64,000 nucleotides of DNA from Branchiostoma floridae (GCF_000003815.2 NC_049984.1:22499967-22563966); one strand, 5' to 3'; numbered from the stretch's first letter, positions 44,517 through 56,640 are shown. The notes: generated by a model from the letters alone, not told the origin. Numbers and translations are program-made.

Positions 44517-47500
44517 TTACCCTAAGCCAGCATCGTAGTCAGGGTCACCTGCCGCAAAACTCGTCACGAACTGAGAATACAGCTCATAAGGCATGTGGCA
44601 GGCCTTCACTGCTGGCTGCTCCAACATTCGCTCCATCCATGCTGTCAGTCGCGGGACCCTTCTCTCCGACAACTCCTCAGAGCGGTTGGGTATCGTGGAG
44701 AAACGCTCGAACCACGGCCAGAGGTTGTAATCCAGAGCGCCCGGTTGGCTGCCACCGAAAAACGGCTGTGTTAGGGCTTTTTCCAGGTGTTGTAAACCAA
44801 ACCCAAACTTCTTAGACAGAGCTGAGTAGTCACCAGCTTGACTTGCCCTCAGGTAACTGTAGTAGTGGCTCATGACCTAAAGTTTGCAGGAAAAAAATAA
44901 CAACCAGAAACATGATTATTGATAATTGCATGATCCCAAGCCTAAAGAAATAAAGTATTGTTTTTGGGTGATTGTGTGAGTGTGTGACTTGTACAATACT
45001 TAACCCTCCAAATGTCATACAGTAGAAGCCAGTTAATTGCACAATGGATTACCACACACTGTTAAGTGCACTGAATCCTAAAATCCCAAACTGGTGCGGT
45101 GCAGCTGCATAACATCGCATTATTGCACTACCCAGATAATGATATGTTTATTGCAAGTTCTTGCCCGAGGGCTAATTGCAGGTACAAACAACATGTAAAA
45201 TAAGGAAAAAATACAAAGGTGCTAGGAACTACATTCTATGACTATGCTATGCTAGTGTACATTATACTGGTTTTGTTGGGTTAGACTTCTTCTCTTTAGG
45301 CAGTGGAAGACGAATTTACCCACTTCTTTTATAATGTGTGGGTTCTTTGATTTTAATAGTAGGATTGATTTTTCATTGTCAGGGATAGTTGGAAAGTAAG
45401 TGTGTATTTTGGATACACTCATAAATAGTTGGTTTCTTATATCATCATAAAAAGAACAATTAGTGATAAAATGACTCTCGTCTTCCACAGCATTTGAGGG
45501 GCAATATTTACAAATCCTCTCGGACACAGGTAGCTTGATATATCTCCCCTTTTCTATTTCCAGGGGGTGGGCACTAATTCTAATCTTACTGGTAGCGGAA
45601 CGCTGCTCAAAGTCACAAAGTTCGAGATATTTCTCTATACAATATTCGGTTTTAAATTTTCTGTAAAATCTAAGCTTGCCAGTATCGGCAGACAGATTAT
45701 GGAAGAAAGTTTGAATATACATTGCAAGAAAAATGCTGGCAAATAGGGTGCAATTACATGGCTTCTACCAAGGACGTTACGTCCTTGCTTCTACATAGGT
45801 GGTGTCATGGCAGAACACAAATCAACCCAGAGCCCACAGGCCTTGGGTTTGAGTCCCCTGACATGCCACCAATGTTGTGCCCTTTGGAGATGCCTTTTAG
45901 TTTTACACAACTTTCCTCACTCCATCCTGGTGTAAAATGGGTTCCTGATTTTCAAGTTGGGGAGGAAAAAAAGGAAGCAAGAGGGATGGGATCCGCCTTC
46001 CAATACTATACTGCCCTTAAGAGACAGTGGATAACAACCCACTGCACTTACGGCCTCAAAAGGGCGATGGGACTGCCCTTAGTACATGTACTTTATACAT
46101 AAAGTACATGTACTATTAGTGTAACAGTGGGGTTGAACCGTTCAAGCGTTGCCAAACTGACCACACCAACAGCTCTTGAACTTTTGGTGTTGTGGTTTGG
46201 ACGTTGGATTTGTCATCCGGCTGCCCGGGTTAGGCGCGGGTTCGAATCCTGGGAGTCGGGATGTTGTTTCTTTCTGTTCTGCTTGCCCCTCTGGTTGTTT
46301 CAGTACTGATCTTATTTGCCCTAGACAAATAAAAGTTGAATTATATGAAATTCGTACCATTTGATCAAATACAGACAGAAGCATGCTCTGTCGCATCTTT
46401 TCCACAGGGTCCCGCGGAGTGAGACAGTGTTCAGGGTAGGCGTGGTCCAGGTACTCGTTACACACCAGAGACTCAAACACCATCTCCCCATCCTTCTCCA
46501 GTACAGGCACCTTCCCTACTGGGTTCTTCTCAAGTAGGAACCACTTGGGTTTCTGTTTCAGGTGAATGTTGATGGTCTCATGTCTGGATAAAGATTCAAG
46601 AGAAATGTTGAGTGAAATGGATCTTAGGAAGATTCACAAGCTCACCATAGATAGAATTATAGATAGAAAGGTGATTAATAATAATTGCATAATCATATTT
46701 CATTACTTCACCCTCAGGGAGTGAAGTATTGTGTGTGTGCGTGTGTGTGTTGTGTGTGTGTGTGTATACCATATGCTGGTCATCCTAGGTTTTTATCTGC
46801 TGACATGCCACCAATATTAATAATATTAATAATTAATGTATAATAATTAATGTATAATAATTACTTGACTTAATAAAGTCAAGTCAAAGGTGGTTTTTAT
46901 TGGGAAATCGCAGTGTCAGAGTTCCTTCTGTACTGAATTACATCCAATTTATAAATATGATCTAGACACAAAAAACTGTTACGCAGTCATATACAAACTA
47001 CAAGTAGTAATGCATAGTGCACCAAGAAGGAGTTACTTAAAGAATTTTACACAGTTATATAAAAACTACACTTTGGCACTATTACTATACACAAGTTAAA
47101 GGGAACGGGTTTTCTGCGCGTTAAAAATCTGCGCGCGCGTTAAAAATCTGCGCGTTAAAAAATTAAGTTGTGCATTGAGAAATTCTTAGGCAGAAAAATG
47201 TGACCCCATTATATGATTTTACATCAGTTACCTGAATTTTTGGTTTGAAAAGCCCCTAATTTTTAGGTCCCTTGGGAATAGGCTAATTTGCATATCCAGA
47301 AGATTTCAAAATCACTTGAATTAGACACAAATACATGGAAAAATTACAAGAGTCCATTCCAAGACACCATGAGGGTTTTTAAGCGATATTTATAATTAGT
47401 CTGAATTATTTTGAATAAAAGAATATCTGAGCCACAATAATTAAATTATTTTAAAAAGATTGACTGAGAAAGTACTCATATATTTGAATTCCTTTGAATA

Positions 47501-48951
47501 TTTTAGAAACATTTTGAAAGTAACTGTACAAAAATATTTTTATTTAGAATTATTGTGAAACCTCTGTGTGATTATTTCACATTTACAAATATTTACAAAA
47601 AATGGTAAACCTGGCCAAATGGTTAAATTAGTTTATTGCCCCCATAAAGTAAGCCCTATTGTTGTATCTGTATATTTTTAGATTTCACTGCTGGGCACTG
47701 GTGAATCCTTTGTGGTGGGCCATTGTTGCATGGCACCCAACCATAATTTGCAAGAATGTGTGAATTGCTATCTTCCCAGCCCACTGAACCATTTACAAAA
47801 AATGGTAGAAAATGGTAAATAATGGTAGAATACTGTTATCATTATTTAGAAACCATTAGAAGTATCCAATTCCACACGATGAGTATTTCCAAAGTTTTAC
47901 AGGACCAGGGAATATTTATAAAGTTGAAACAGTGTTACAAATATTTCTGAAGTATCAAATGTCCTAGACATATAATTACAAAACTTTAAAATCAATTCTA
48001 AACAATGGCCACAAACATCCGCATGGTGTCTTGGAATGGACTCTAGTGTGAGGCTTTATATCATAAGATATAACTGCTTGAGGCTTTTTTCCATTCTACA
48101 AGCTTCATTTCATCTTTTCTCAAGCAGATTGTTTCACATGCAAATATCAACCTGTTGGGCGTTAAAACTTAATGTTTAAAAATCACTTTAAAACTCCTGG
48201 AAAGAGATATTTGTACTCTAGAATGCAACAATATGCTACTTAATTTCATTTTGTGTTATCTTCTTCAAGCTTTTAAGTTTAAAACTGCAAAAAAGTTTTC
48301 AAATCCCCAGGGAATCAATCAATTTGCATATTTTAACGCGCAGGTTTTTAACGCGCAAGTTTTAACGCGCAAATTTTATCGCGCACAAAACCCCAACCCA
48401 AGTTAAAAACATAAGTTAAAAACCATAAAACAAACAGACCTACTAGCTTAGTACAATAACCAAGTAAATACCTTCCTCTGTAGTAATGGGCTCAATCTTT
48501 TTGCTATCATAGGGTCGAAAAGATTGAGTCGGGTTACTGAGGATGGTACACAGGCTGCAACTCATTCAGGAATAAACTAACAAATGTTGATTGAAAATGA
48601 CCAATTAACTAATACACTTATTAACTAAATAACCAGAATCATTAGCTGAAGCGTGGCAATGATCTGTCACAATATTTGAGCATGCAACAATATGTCAGTT
48701 GATGTTTTTTCCAGATATCTATCCAGACACATTGTACAATTGCAGTTTGCACTGCAGCAAAGTCAAGTTCAAAGTTCAATGATATTTCATTCTCCTATGC
48801 AGAGCTGAATCCGTTCTAGGACCCTGGTTGGTATCCGCATAGGAAAATATGATAATATATTTCGAAGACTCACTCTATTCCCTTGGCAGCGAGGAACAGG
48901 CGAGTCCGCTGTGCGTACGGACAGAACCTCATACTGTACAGACCATAGGCG
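44517..48951 (-). CDS. GSTO: Glutathione S-transferase, omega class (5' end unresolved)
   Basis: Cytosolic thioltransferase/dehydroascorbate reductase family. Exons found: 48874 to about 48951, 46358-46583 and 44517-44876. They join in frame to at least 218 residues (human GSTO1 is 241). The first has GLYSMRFCPYAQRTRLFLA, with the omega-class catalytic cysteine in CPYAQ in place of the Tyr/Ser of other classes. The second completes the thioredoxin fold: HETINIHLKQKPKWF, NPVGKVPVLE (cis-Pro), VFESLVCNEYLDHAYP. The third is the helical domain with FFGGSQPGALDYNLWPWFER, and ends DPDYDAGLG. The stop overlaps a good donor (GGGTAAGA); an alternative splice to 43910 would only change the last residues. 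About 20 N-terminal residues lie in an exon I could not find. Head-to-head with IFT27. Confidence 0.9.
45021..45140. repeat. Truncated copy of the CAGTGGAAGCC MITE
   Basis: TACAGTAGAAGCCAGTTAATTG, then TGCACTGAATCC and ATCGCATTATTGCAC, matching one half of 37459-37638 with the other end absent. GSTO intron. Confidence 0.5.
45143..45722 (-). pseudogene. LINE ORF2 C-terminal remnant with 3' end
   Basis: A 156-codon minus-strand frame (45252-45722) carries HPLEIEKGRYIKLPVSERIC, CKYC, VEDESHFITNCSFY and a basic tail, the C-terminal Cys/His region of a non-LTR retrotransposon ORF2 protein. No reverse transcriptase motif remains. The non-coding part 45143-45251 is the 3' end, shared with 44139-44185. 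The relative at 11534-11880 has a similar cut. Inside the GSTO intron between exons 2 and 3 as listed. Confidence 0.75.
45790..46010 (+). repeat. SINE copy with conserved central domain
   Basis: GTGGTGTCATGGCAGAAC (degenerate A box), TGGGTTTGAGTCCCC (B box GGTTTGAGTCC), then TTGTGCCCTTTGGAGATGCC and ACACAACTTTCCTCACTCC, the same central domain as in 2345 and 7371. GSTO intron. Confidence 0.6.
46165..46265 (+). repeat. tRNA-Asp-like pseudogene or SINE head
   Basis: TTGTGGTTTGGACG, then TTTGTCATCCGG (anticodon-arm-like, GTC) and GCGCGGGTTCGAATCCTGGG with a strong B box. An acceptor stem is not evident and the D-arm is poor. GSTO intron. Confidence 0.45.
46727..46768. repeat. (GT)n microsatellite
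   Basis: An imperfect GT run with one GC and one TT interruption, in the first GSTO intron found. Confidence 0.95.
47101..48398. mobile_element. MULE-like element with 9-bp target duplication
   Basis: Left end GGGAACGGGTTTTCTGCGCG, right end in complement GGGTTGGGGTTTTGTGCGCG. The direct repeat CAAGTTAAA flanks it on both sides (47092-47100 and 48399-48407), a length typical of Mutator-like elements. The subterminal regions repeat TGCGCGTTAAAA several times. A complete 696-bp family D element is nested inside. No transposase frame. GSTO intron. Confidence 0.82.
47349..48044. mobile_element. Element family D, copy 2, nested
   Basis: Same terminal repeats (AGAGTCCATTCCAAGACACC) and nearly the same sequence as 26835-27532, in the same orientation, with scattered substitutions and one- or two-base indels. 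Sits inside the MULE-like element. Confidence 0.88.
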
Positions 48952-49019
48952 GTAGGCCAAGGAATTGTTGTCGGATCTCCATGCTTTTATACTGCCTGGA
49001 TGATGTTACGAGTGTGGCT

Positions 49020-50807
49020 CTAAATGAAGTACATGTACTCGGGATGACCCGAGCGGGTGCCGAACGTCGGCGAGTTCCGAGCGAAGGCACCCGAAGATCG
49101 CCGAAGGTCGCCGAAGGCGACCATCACTAAAAGGTCGCCGAAGGCGACCAGCGAGCGGAGCGAGCGATAGGTAGGAAATGGCCTTTCAAACATCGTCATT
49201 TTCTGCGAATTTTCGTCATGTAAAGGGCTATATTGAAAAGATTTATCATCGGTGGAACATTCACATTTAATCTAAAGTACATGGCGGGCATAATACCCTT
49301 TCAAAAGAAAAATATACGGCATTTTGTGTTGTCGAAATTTGCCCGATTTCCGGGGCTCTGCGTTACCAGCACACACGGCACCCAAAAAATAAACAACGCA
49401 TCATACAAAACGCGGATCGGCGGTTTCTTTACCAAAATGTTTGCTAGCCACAATGCAGTTGTATATTCATCAAAACACTGTTCTCGTAGAACGATACATA
49501 CGTGTGGTATTTTGCCATTCCCTTGCATAACTCCCTTGATGTGTTGCACGAGAATAATTTCCGTTTTCCGTATACAGTCAGACTTACCGAAGTTCAGGAT
49601 CGGCTTCGCAAACCCATACAAAAACAATGAAAATTGTTCTGTTCCCCCCGATCAAACTGTATTGCAGTGCAGCGTGGATTTTGTTAGCATGTAGAAACTC
49701 TCATAGTTGTCACATAGTTTCAGAATACCCGACTATACGCCGAAACAGCCCCGCTGTACCATAAGTCCGGTTGAAAACATGGCAACTGGTAACGCACATC
49801 TGGGACGTCCGTTTCCTACCCAGTGATTTTTCCAGTAAGGAGGGTTAGCTTTGCTCTAAGGATGACCGGAAGGGCTGACGGGGGCCTTTTATGAGCGCAG
49901 CGGGGTGCTATTATCTGGTGGATCGGTGCCTTTGAATTGGCTTGAGTGACAGTTTCGTTGATTGTGGCACCACTGTACTGTATTTCCTCTTTGTTGCAAA
50001 ACAACAACAACAACAATTCCGAGGCCTATTGCCCATGTACAGACGGAGTTTACCTGGTCCGGGGGGAGGGGGGCAGGCGGAACCTGGAAATATGTATTAT
50101 AAGATGTCACAAAAATATAAATGAAACACATGAATCATAAAGTAAAGGTTCGAGCCCCGTTTGGACAGGTGTTGACCCTATAAGTGAGACTTTCTTTCTA
50201 AAGCTATATTGACATGTCATTATAATAAATCTCAACATTCAGACATAATTTCAAAAACATATCTAACGTTAAAACAAAAACGAAACACCAATGCTATTTT
50301 GTACTACAACCCACCTCTCTTCATGGGCCTTTCGGTCGGCATAGCTGCAACAGTTTGTGAACATGGACGACAAAATACACTAAAGCTACCTAGGACCCTG
50401 TACCTTCTGATGGTAAACATCACATGAATTGTGTGTTTGGCCTGGCGGTCAATGACCCCTAACTTTCACTCTGAACTTTGAACCAATGAGCTTTCATCAT
50501 TTTTTTATGAATGCTCCTTGTTTGAACTTTATGTGTGTAGAATACAAAAGCAACCTAATTTACGATAAAAGAAACCCTTACAAATAGAATACGGAGCAAA
50601 TTTAGGTGCAGTACGCTCTGAGCAAAATGGTAACTCGCGCGGTCGTTCACCCCTAACTTTGACCTCTCGGGTCACCAGACCTGCGCACTGAGGAAATTCC
50701 TAGCTAAGAAAATTTGTGGCGGGAGGTTCGTCGTGTTGGTGAATTTCTCACGCGTTTGAAAAAGATTTGAACAGATTTTTGCTTTAAAAAATCCAGAGAT
50801 TGAAAGG
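49020..50807. promoter_or_regulatory. Spacer between GSTO and IFT27, with a GC-rich repeat
   Basis: About 1.8 kb between divergent genes. At 49045-49170 a GC-rich stretch repeats GGTCGCCGAAGGCGACCA and GAGCGGAGCGAGCG; it may be the end of an element whose other end is GTTTCCTACC near 49820 (GGTAGGAAA at 49171). The rest (49830-50750) holds no recognised gene. The missing first GSTO exon and both promoters should lie here. Frames of 108-153 codons at 49233-49694 on opposite strands overlap and match no family I know. Confidence 0.4.
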
Positions 50808-53396
50808 ATGGTGGTACTCAGAGCTAAGTGTATAGTAGCAGGCGATTCCACAGTGGGGAAAAGCGCGTTAGTTCAGGTAAGTGCCGCTCATGCCCCCCTC
50901 CCCACGGAGAAGAAGCTTGCCTAGTAACCATGGTGATTCAGCTGTGGTCATCTCGGAGATCTAGCTTCCTAGGTTTTTGGTTTTAGGCTTGAGCAAGGAG
51001 GTTAAAAAAAACCTGAGGAAAGCAACAATGCTTGACAAAGTTTACGGGTACAGTTTGACATCGAGTAAAAATGATGTGTGTGGAAATCGAGATAGGTATA
51101 GTTGTAAGGTAGGACACCAGTCTACACATAAAAATTTTATCTTCACTCGGGTGAAAAAGGTGTCCTTCCCGTCCCAGGTGGCTCAAATTTTTCAGTAATT
51201 AAATCTGTCCAAATATTCAATACAAACCTGGTGTGGTATGCCATAACTAGTGCACTTTAGTGGCCACTATGCTACAATGGAAAAGAATGAAGAAAGACTG
51301 AATCATGAGATAGGACTTTCCAGACTATAGATGCAGAACACAGTGACTGATGATGCTACACTACGCTAATTTTCAACTATTGTAGTGGTACTTTGCTATC
51401 ATTTACTTACTGAAGAAATGTCTAATGAAATATGAAAAATAATGATATGCCATGAACTCCAAAGTGACCAAAAAGTCCTTCAAACTAGTTACAGTTGGTC
51501 CCCTCAAGGTAGCTGTGACCACAACTCCTTCGATACTCTCTACGGAGGAGTTGTGGTCACAGCTACCCTCAAGGGTACCCTTATCATGTCGACGTTTTAC
51601 TAGATACATTTTCACCATGGAAGGGCCAATCTCGAATCTCATCTCTCTCCCTTCCACACCATCCCCCAATTGATTACCACTACGCTAAAATAAAATCAGT
51701 AGGCTACAAAGGTCTTCAGCAACTTGAAGTTGGTAGCCTCAAAAACAAAAGAAAAAGAAAATCCTGGCTAGAACCCTGCAAGGTGTGTTATGCCACATGC
51801 AATACAAACAAACACAACCTATCATAAAGTAACATACCCCTTACCAAACACCGTCTTCTCCAGACGTTCCACAGCGATGGGTCTCACTTCCCCAAGAGTT
51901 ACACCATGACAGAAGGGGTGGAGGTGTGCGTCAAGTCCGTCGTCATACCGGACACCAGCGACACCGTGGAGCTGGTTATCTTCGACTCCGCGGGAAAGGA
52001 GATCTTCTACGACCACGTGAAGAAGAACTGGGACCACCCGTCTGTGGTGTGTCTGGTGTTCGACCTCTCCAGCGAACCTTCGTTTCACAGGTGCATTTTT
52101 ACTGTTAGCCTGATTAAATCTTGCTTATAGCAGCCCGCCAAACATCCGCGGGGAGGGGCCAGTTACAGCCCTGGACAGCGGAGTTTCTGTTACACAGACT
52201 ATTTTACTGTAAACGTTACCGGTAACATTTATTATATTAGCCTGGGTACCATCCAGATAGCAGTTCGCTTCTGCTATCCATCTGGAGTCTTGCGCGTTCA
52301 AACCGTTTGGTTGTGACGTCAGTTAATGAGCGAATCAAGGAATGGGTTCTAGAGCACTCGTTCGATGACAACAGCCCTTCTGCAAGTGGACAGAGGGCGT
52401 TTCGGGTGTTGGAACGCCTGTTGGAACGATTGCTTGAACCCATTTCATAATTCACTCATGTGTACAGTGTAGGGACCAATCAGAGCCTGTGTCCAAAATT
52501 TGAACGATTCCAGACGTTAACGTGGTCCGGGATCCAAGACGTGATATATATATAGTGTATAATGAATGTCAGAGGAAGAATCGACTGAACGTCGGAGCGA
52601 ACTACTTTCCGGATGGTACCCAGACTACACATTTGTTGCAGTGGTTTAATGTTTGCAGGTTTTGCTGCAACCTCTTTACAGCAAATTAAAGTCAAACACT
52701 CCATTTTCTCCCTACAGCAAACTTAAATGCATTTACAGTATGGCAAAATCATTGTTCCCATAAGATGGGTGTATGGATGTGTCTTTTCTGATAGATGCCT
52801 ATGAAGTATCCAAGTACTAAAGTAACTGTGTCTAGTGGCGTCCAATGTATTTATTTTGGAACGTAAACATTGCTTCAAAACTTTAAGAAAAATGTACCTG
52901 AAAATACACAAAGATTAATATGCACTGTGTTACAGTGTAACATATGCAATGTATAGTTTTGCATTAAAATCCACAAATGTAGTACATGTGTAAAGAAAAT
53001 TTCCAAATTTTGCAAGAGAACATGCCCAATTACTGGAGTCCCTACTGTTCTGTTGAGAATAATGTACTTAGTAATACCTGGACAACATCCTGAAAATGAA
53101 TGTTTTTATTCCCTGTTCATCTCTCTAGTTGCTCCAAATGGTTGGAACGGATTCGCAACCAGAAGCCGGAAATCGTCCTACCCGGCGTCCTGATTGGCAA
53201 CAAACTTGACCTCGAGCAGCGGAGAACGGTCACGCCGAAGTTTCCCATGGAGTTCGCTTCCTCCCACGGTCTGGAGTACTTCGAATGCTCCGCCAAAGAA
53301 CAGCAGAATGTTGAGGCTCCGTTTTACTACTTAGCACAGGAGTTTTACAAGATGTATCAGACAAAAGCTGAGACCATCACAAGTATGGCAATGTAA
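50808..53396 (+). CDS. IFT27: Intraflagellar transport protein 27 (RABL4)
   Basis: Rab-like small GTPase of the IFT-B complex, paired with IFT25, needed for ciliary export of the BBSome and Hedgehog components. Three exons: 50808-50876, 51864-52090 and 53129-53396; phases fit, 187 residues (human 186). Visible: P-loop GDSTVGKSA near the N-terminus, FHSDGSHFPKSYTMTEGVEV (switch I region), ELVIFDSAGKE (G3, with Ser-Ala-Gly-Lys as in vertebrate IFT27 rather than the Rab DTAGQE), CSKWLERIR, LPGVLIGNKLDL (G4 NKxD), ECSAKEQ (G5) and the VEAPFYYLAQEF end. There is no C-terminal Cys, so no prenylation, as is normal for IFT27. Intron 1 carries a 32-bp-stem hairpin, intron 2 a MITE. Confidence 0.96.
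51497..51579. repeat. Hairpin, roughly 32-bp stem, IFT27 intron 1
   Basis: GGTAGCTGTGACCACAACTCC and its exact complement, extended outward by CCCTCAAG/CTCAAGGG with small mismatches, around a loop of about 18 bases. Pattern of a minute fold-back element. Confidence 0.85.
52241..52624. mobile_element. MITE (CCTGGGTACCATCC) in IFT27 intron 2
   Basis: Left CCTGGGTACCATCCAGATAG with AGTTCGC, right GCGAACTACTTTCCGGATGG and TACCCAG. About 384 bp, flanked by TTAG and ACTA. Noncoding. Confidence 0.72.
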
Positions 53397-54224
53397 ACTG
53401 TATATCTAGAGACTATATTTGTACATCTACAGTATGTTACACTTTATGCCCTGGGCAATCAGGCCAATGGTCTTGTTTTACTATGATTTGTTTTGATGGG
53501 AGTACCGTAAAATCTGTTGAAACTCGTTATTTCATGAGAATCATACCGGTAGTACATTACTTCAATACCTGATTAGCTGCTTTTGCAATGTTGCACCAAC
53601 TGTGTATATAAAACTACTTTGTAATGTGTCCATTTGGTTTTCTCAACCAGTTTGTAAAAAAAATCTAACCTTCTATACAGCTCATGACCCTGACAACAAA
53701 AAGTTGGTATGTAATTTAGATGTTTTAATGTAAAAAAAAATGCTTTATTTAGGACTTCTTTTTAGGAATAAAAACTGGCTGTGTGTTCGGTGCAGCCAAA
53801 CCAATAAATAAATAAATAAATAAAAACTAAAGGTTTGCACGTATTTGGGTTGCACAACCTTACTGTATATTTGTGTATGAAAATTTAGTTCAGATGTTTA
53901 ATGAATTGTAACTAATATTACCTTGCTTTGCTTTATGGAAACTATGATTTAGTAGGAATCTGGTCAAGAAGTTCAGAAAAAGTTACTAACATTCCACCTT
54001 TGTTGTGTAAATATTCTTGATGAGATTAAAAATGAGAGTACCTTTGCTATGTAGACATGTCTGTTTGATGTACTTTGATAATTGCACAGGAAGTCAATTT
54101 TATGATAACATTCTCTGGATACCCCAAATCTCATTCTGATTCAAAAGATACAACACAGGTGTAGAAGTCAACAGTCCATATTGAATGATGGGCTTTATTC
54201 AAACTTTTCCTGTACAGCCATGAT
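53397..54224. other. IFT27 3' flank
   Basis: AT-rich. AATAAA-type polyadenylation hexamers occur at about 53768 (GGAATAAAAAC) and in the AATAAATAAATAAATAAATA run at 53803-53823, which could end the IFT27 transcript. No gene. Confidence 0.5.
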
Positions 54225-54534
54225 AAGGCCATGTTGATTTGATTATATGGATGACATCCTCTGGAAACCACTGATGCAAGTGTGCAAATAAAACATGTTT
54301 GGCGAAAAAAATTGGCTTCATTATAAAATCTGAGTGATCAGCAAGGTTGAATAAATGACTAAACAGAGTATGGTATACCTAACAATAGATTTTTCATTTT
54401 TGTTCCTTCACAATGAGTTTGGCATTTTACGGCATTAGTATACATTTGGTTATTTTGCAGTGGCTTTGTACAATGTACACAAATTTTTCTGTGGGGTCGA
54501 TGTCATCAATATAATCCAAGCAACATGGCCTTAT
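54225..54534. mobile_element. MITE family C, copy 4
   Basis: AAGGCCATGTTGATTTGATT and ATGGATGACATCCTC at the left; GATGTCATCAATATAATCC and AACATGGCCTTA at the right. The best-preserved ends of the family. Confidence 0.8.
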
Positions 54535-55176
54535 TTATAGAAGTCAAAAGTTCGGGGAAAACAGCTGTAGTTTCTCTTTTTACTTTACTGTAATCAAGGA
54601 GGTTATTTGCTGTAATACATGAACAGGAAACTAAATGTATATTGGCAAATTCTGAGGAGCACTAGTTTTGCAAAGAATTTGCAAAATACATGTAAAGCAA
54701 TTTATATTCTCTAAGAAACAGTGGTGCCTAAAGTCAAGGATGTATAGAAATACACCATGTTGACAATCATCAAAATCCATGTTTGTTACGTGAGATTCAC
54801 AACATTCAAAAAAATAAAATCGGACAAAAAATTACTGTGACAATCATTATTGACTTGCGAGCAGCAAAATACATAGGGTGTTGCATAGTAAATACATGTA
54901 TATGTCATGTATGGTGCACAAATACTAGAACCAAAATACATATATAGATGGTGTCACACACCTACCTTTAAAATACAACATACATAAATAGCTGAAAACA
55001 CAGAAATGTACAATCATACATGCTCAGCATAAAAGTGAACATTATAATTCATATTCTATAAGCTTGATATAAAATAAAAAAATTTCAACCATCAGCAGCC
55101 TTTAACATAGAACTTAAATTTACACAACTGGGAGAAAATAGGATAATGGCTACATGTAAATTTCACTTTCATCTCT
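54535..55176. other. No gene recognised
   Basis: AT-rich spacer with no element ends and no exon that I can identify. Confidence 0.5.
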
Positions 55177-55557
55177 AGGCCACACCAATTTTATTTGTTG
55201 TTTCTCGGATTTTTTCAGAAAAAAATTGGGTCAGTCGGTTGGTCGCAAAAAAAAATTTTTTAACTTAGAATTTGCAAAAAGTCGGGGGTACGAGAGATCA
55301 TGGGGCTTACTCAAGTTAATTTAGGGGGTCCATGGTAGCAAAGTCCAAAGTTTGAAGAAAAATTATAAACGTACCAGCGAAAATAGGCACGTATAGCTAC
55401 TGGAATTTGAGTCCCATAGTTAATTTGAGAAAGGAGAGCCATGAAATTTTGTCAACACAAGGTGTGGCCATCAATGTGAAAAGTTTTGTTTTTTTTTCAA
55501 ATCGGAAAAAAAAGGGTGGGGAAATCCGAGAAACAACAAACAAAATTGGTGAGGCCC
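55177..55557. mobile_element. MITE family A, copy 6
   Basis: AGGCCACACCAATTTTATTTG, TTGTTTCTCGGATTTTTTC at the left; AAATCCGAGAAACAACAAAC and AAAATTGGTGAGGCC at the right. Closest to copy 4 (30547) but in opposite orientation, sharing GTATAGCTACTGG/complement. Confidence 0.8.
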
Positions 55558-56640
55558 TACAATACAATCATGGAGCCCAGAATGCTCTACACATACAATA
55601 CCAGCAATGTGGGAAGATAGAGATGCATTCCTGAAACAACGCTTAGATCCCTACAAAACTCTATACACAAAATAGAAACATGAAAATTGTATTGCTGGTG
55701 TGGAACACTCTTTGATAAAAAATTGTGGCTTTACGAACAGTCAAGTGTGAACCTGCACACAGTGAAAAATTGTCAAAGTCTTGGGTGCTCTACATACTTC
55801 AACTTGGTGCTACAACATACTAGTTTTGACGATGAAGATTGTATTTAGAACTAAAATAAGTCAAACAAGAAGCGTCAACTGTACACCTAAAAATGTTAGA
55901 CCAACAATGTAGCAACTCGTAAGACACCTATTTTCTTTAACAAAGTGTCTTCACTAAAAGATTGCATCTATCATTCAATCGATTTCAAGTAAACAACGTC
56001 TTACAATAATTACATTTTTTGGAACACAAGTGAGTGTTACATCAACAATAGCTGCCTACAAATATAAATTTTGACCTTCAAAAGGTATCTAGTTCTAATA
56101 TACATGTATCAAATTTGATACCAAAAGTTCTGATGAAAATACAGATGTTGAAGACTTTCACTGACAATAAGTATAACTGATGATTACAAAGACTTTAATT
56201 TCATTATTTTGGTGTCCTTTGGCAGCAGAGTTTGATTCACTCTGGTTATGGTCATGGAAATGGCTTAAAGGTTGCACTTCCGGCATGTTTTGCAAATTGT
56301 TATGAGTGTCATATCTGGCAAGACTATGATAAATACAGATGTCAAATTGATATTTGGCAACACTTCAACTCCAAAACAAATGACTAACATTTGTATTTGC
56401 ACAGTTACGTTGACATGACACCTTCCCATATGCTATATGTAAAGTAGAAGAATATTTCTATAACCACTTTGGAATGTAGTTTAAGTACATTATATCTTTC
56501 AGAACAATGCAGATCTTAAGACACAGTTCAATCGGTTTCTCTTCTTTTTCTGCCCTAGTCCCAAACATTTGGTGAAAGCTAAAAACACTAAGAACTGTCA
56601 GAAAACCGGAACGTTGTTTTGGAACTGGGCGAAAACTTTT
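55558..56640. other. No gene recognised; 3' flank of the coiled-coil gene
   Basis: AT-rich with short frames only. It should include the 3' untranslated region of the minus-strand gene that ends at 56641. Confidence 0.45.

Noticed and set aside
45252-45722. A 156-residue host zinc-binding protein
   Set aside because: The Cys/His pattern and a second copy at 11644-11877, with shared 3' end sequence at 44139, show it is a LINE ORF2 tail.
46165-46265. Possible functional tRNA-Asp
   Set aside because: The B box is good but the D-arm and acceptor stem do not form; more likely a SINE head. The same reasoning excludes 20748-20825 and 9738-9795.
49233-49694. Overlapping 153- and 108-codon frames on opposite strands
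   Set aside because: Neither resembles a known family, there are no splice-compatible neighbours, and the region is bounded by repeat-like GC-rich sequence.
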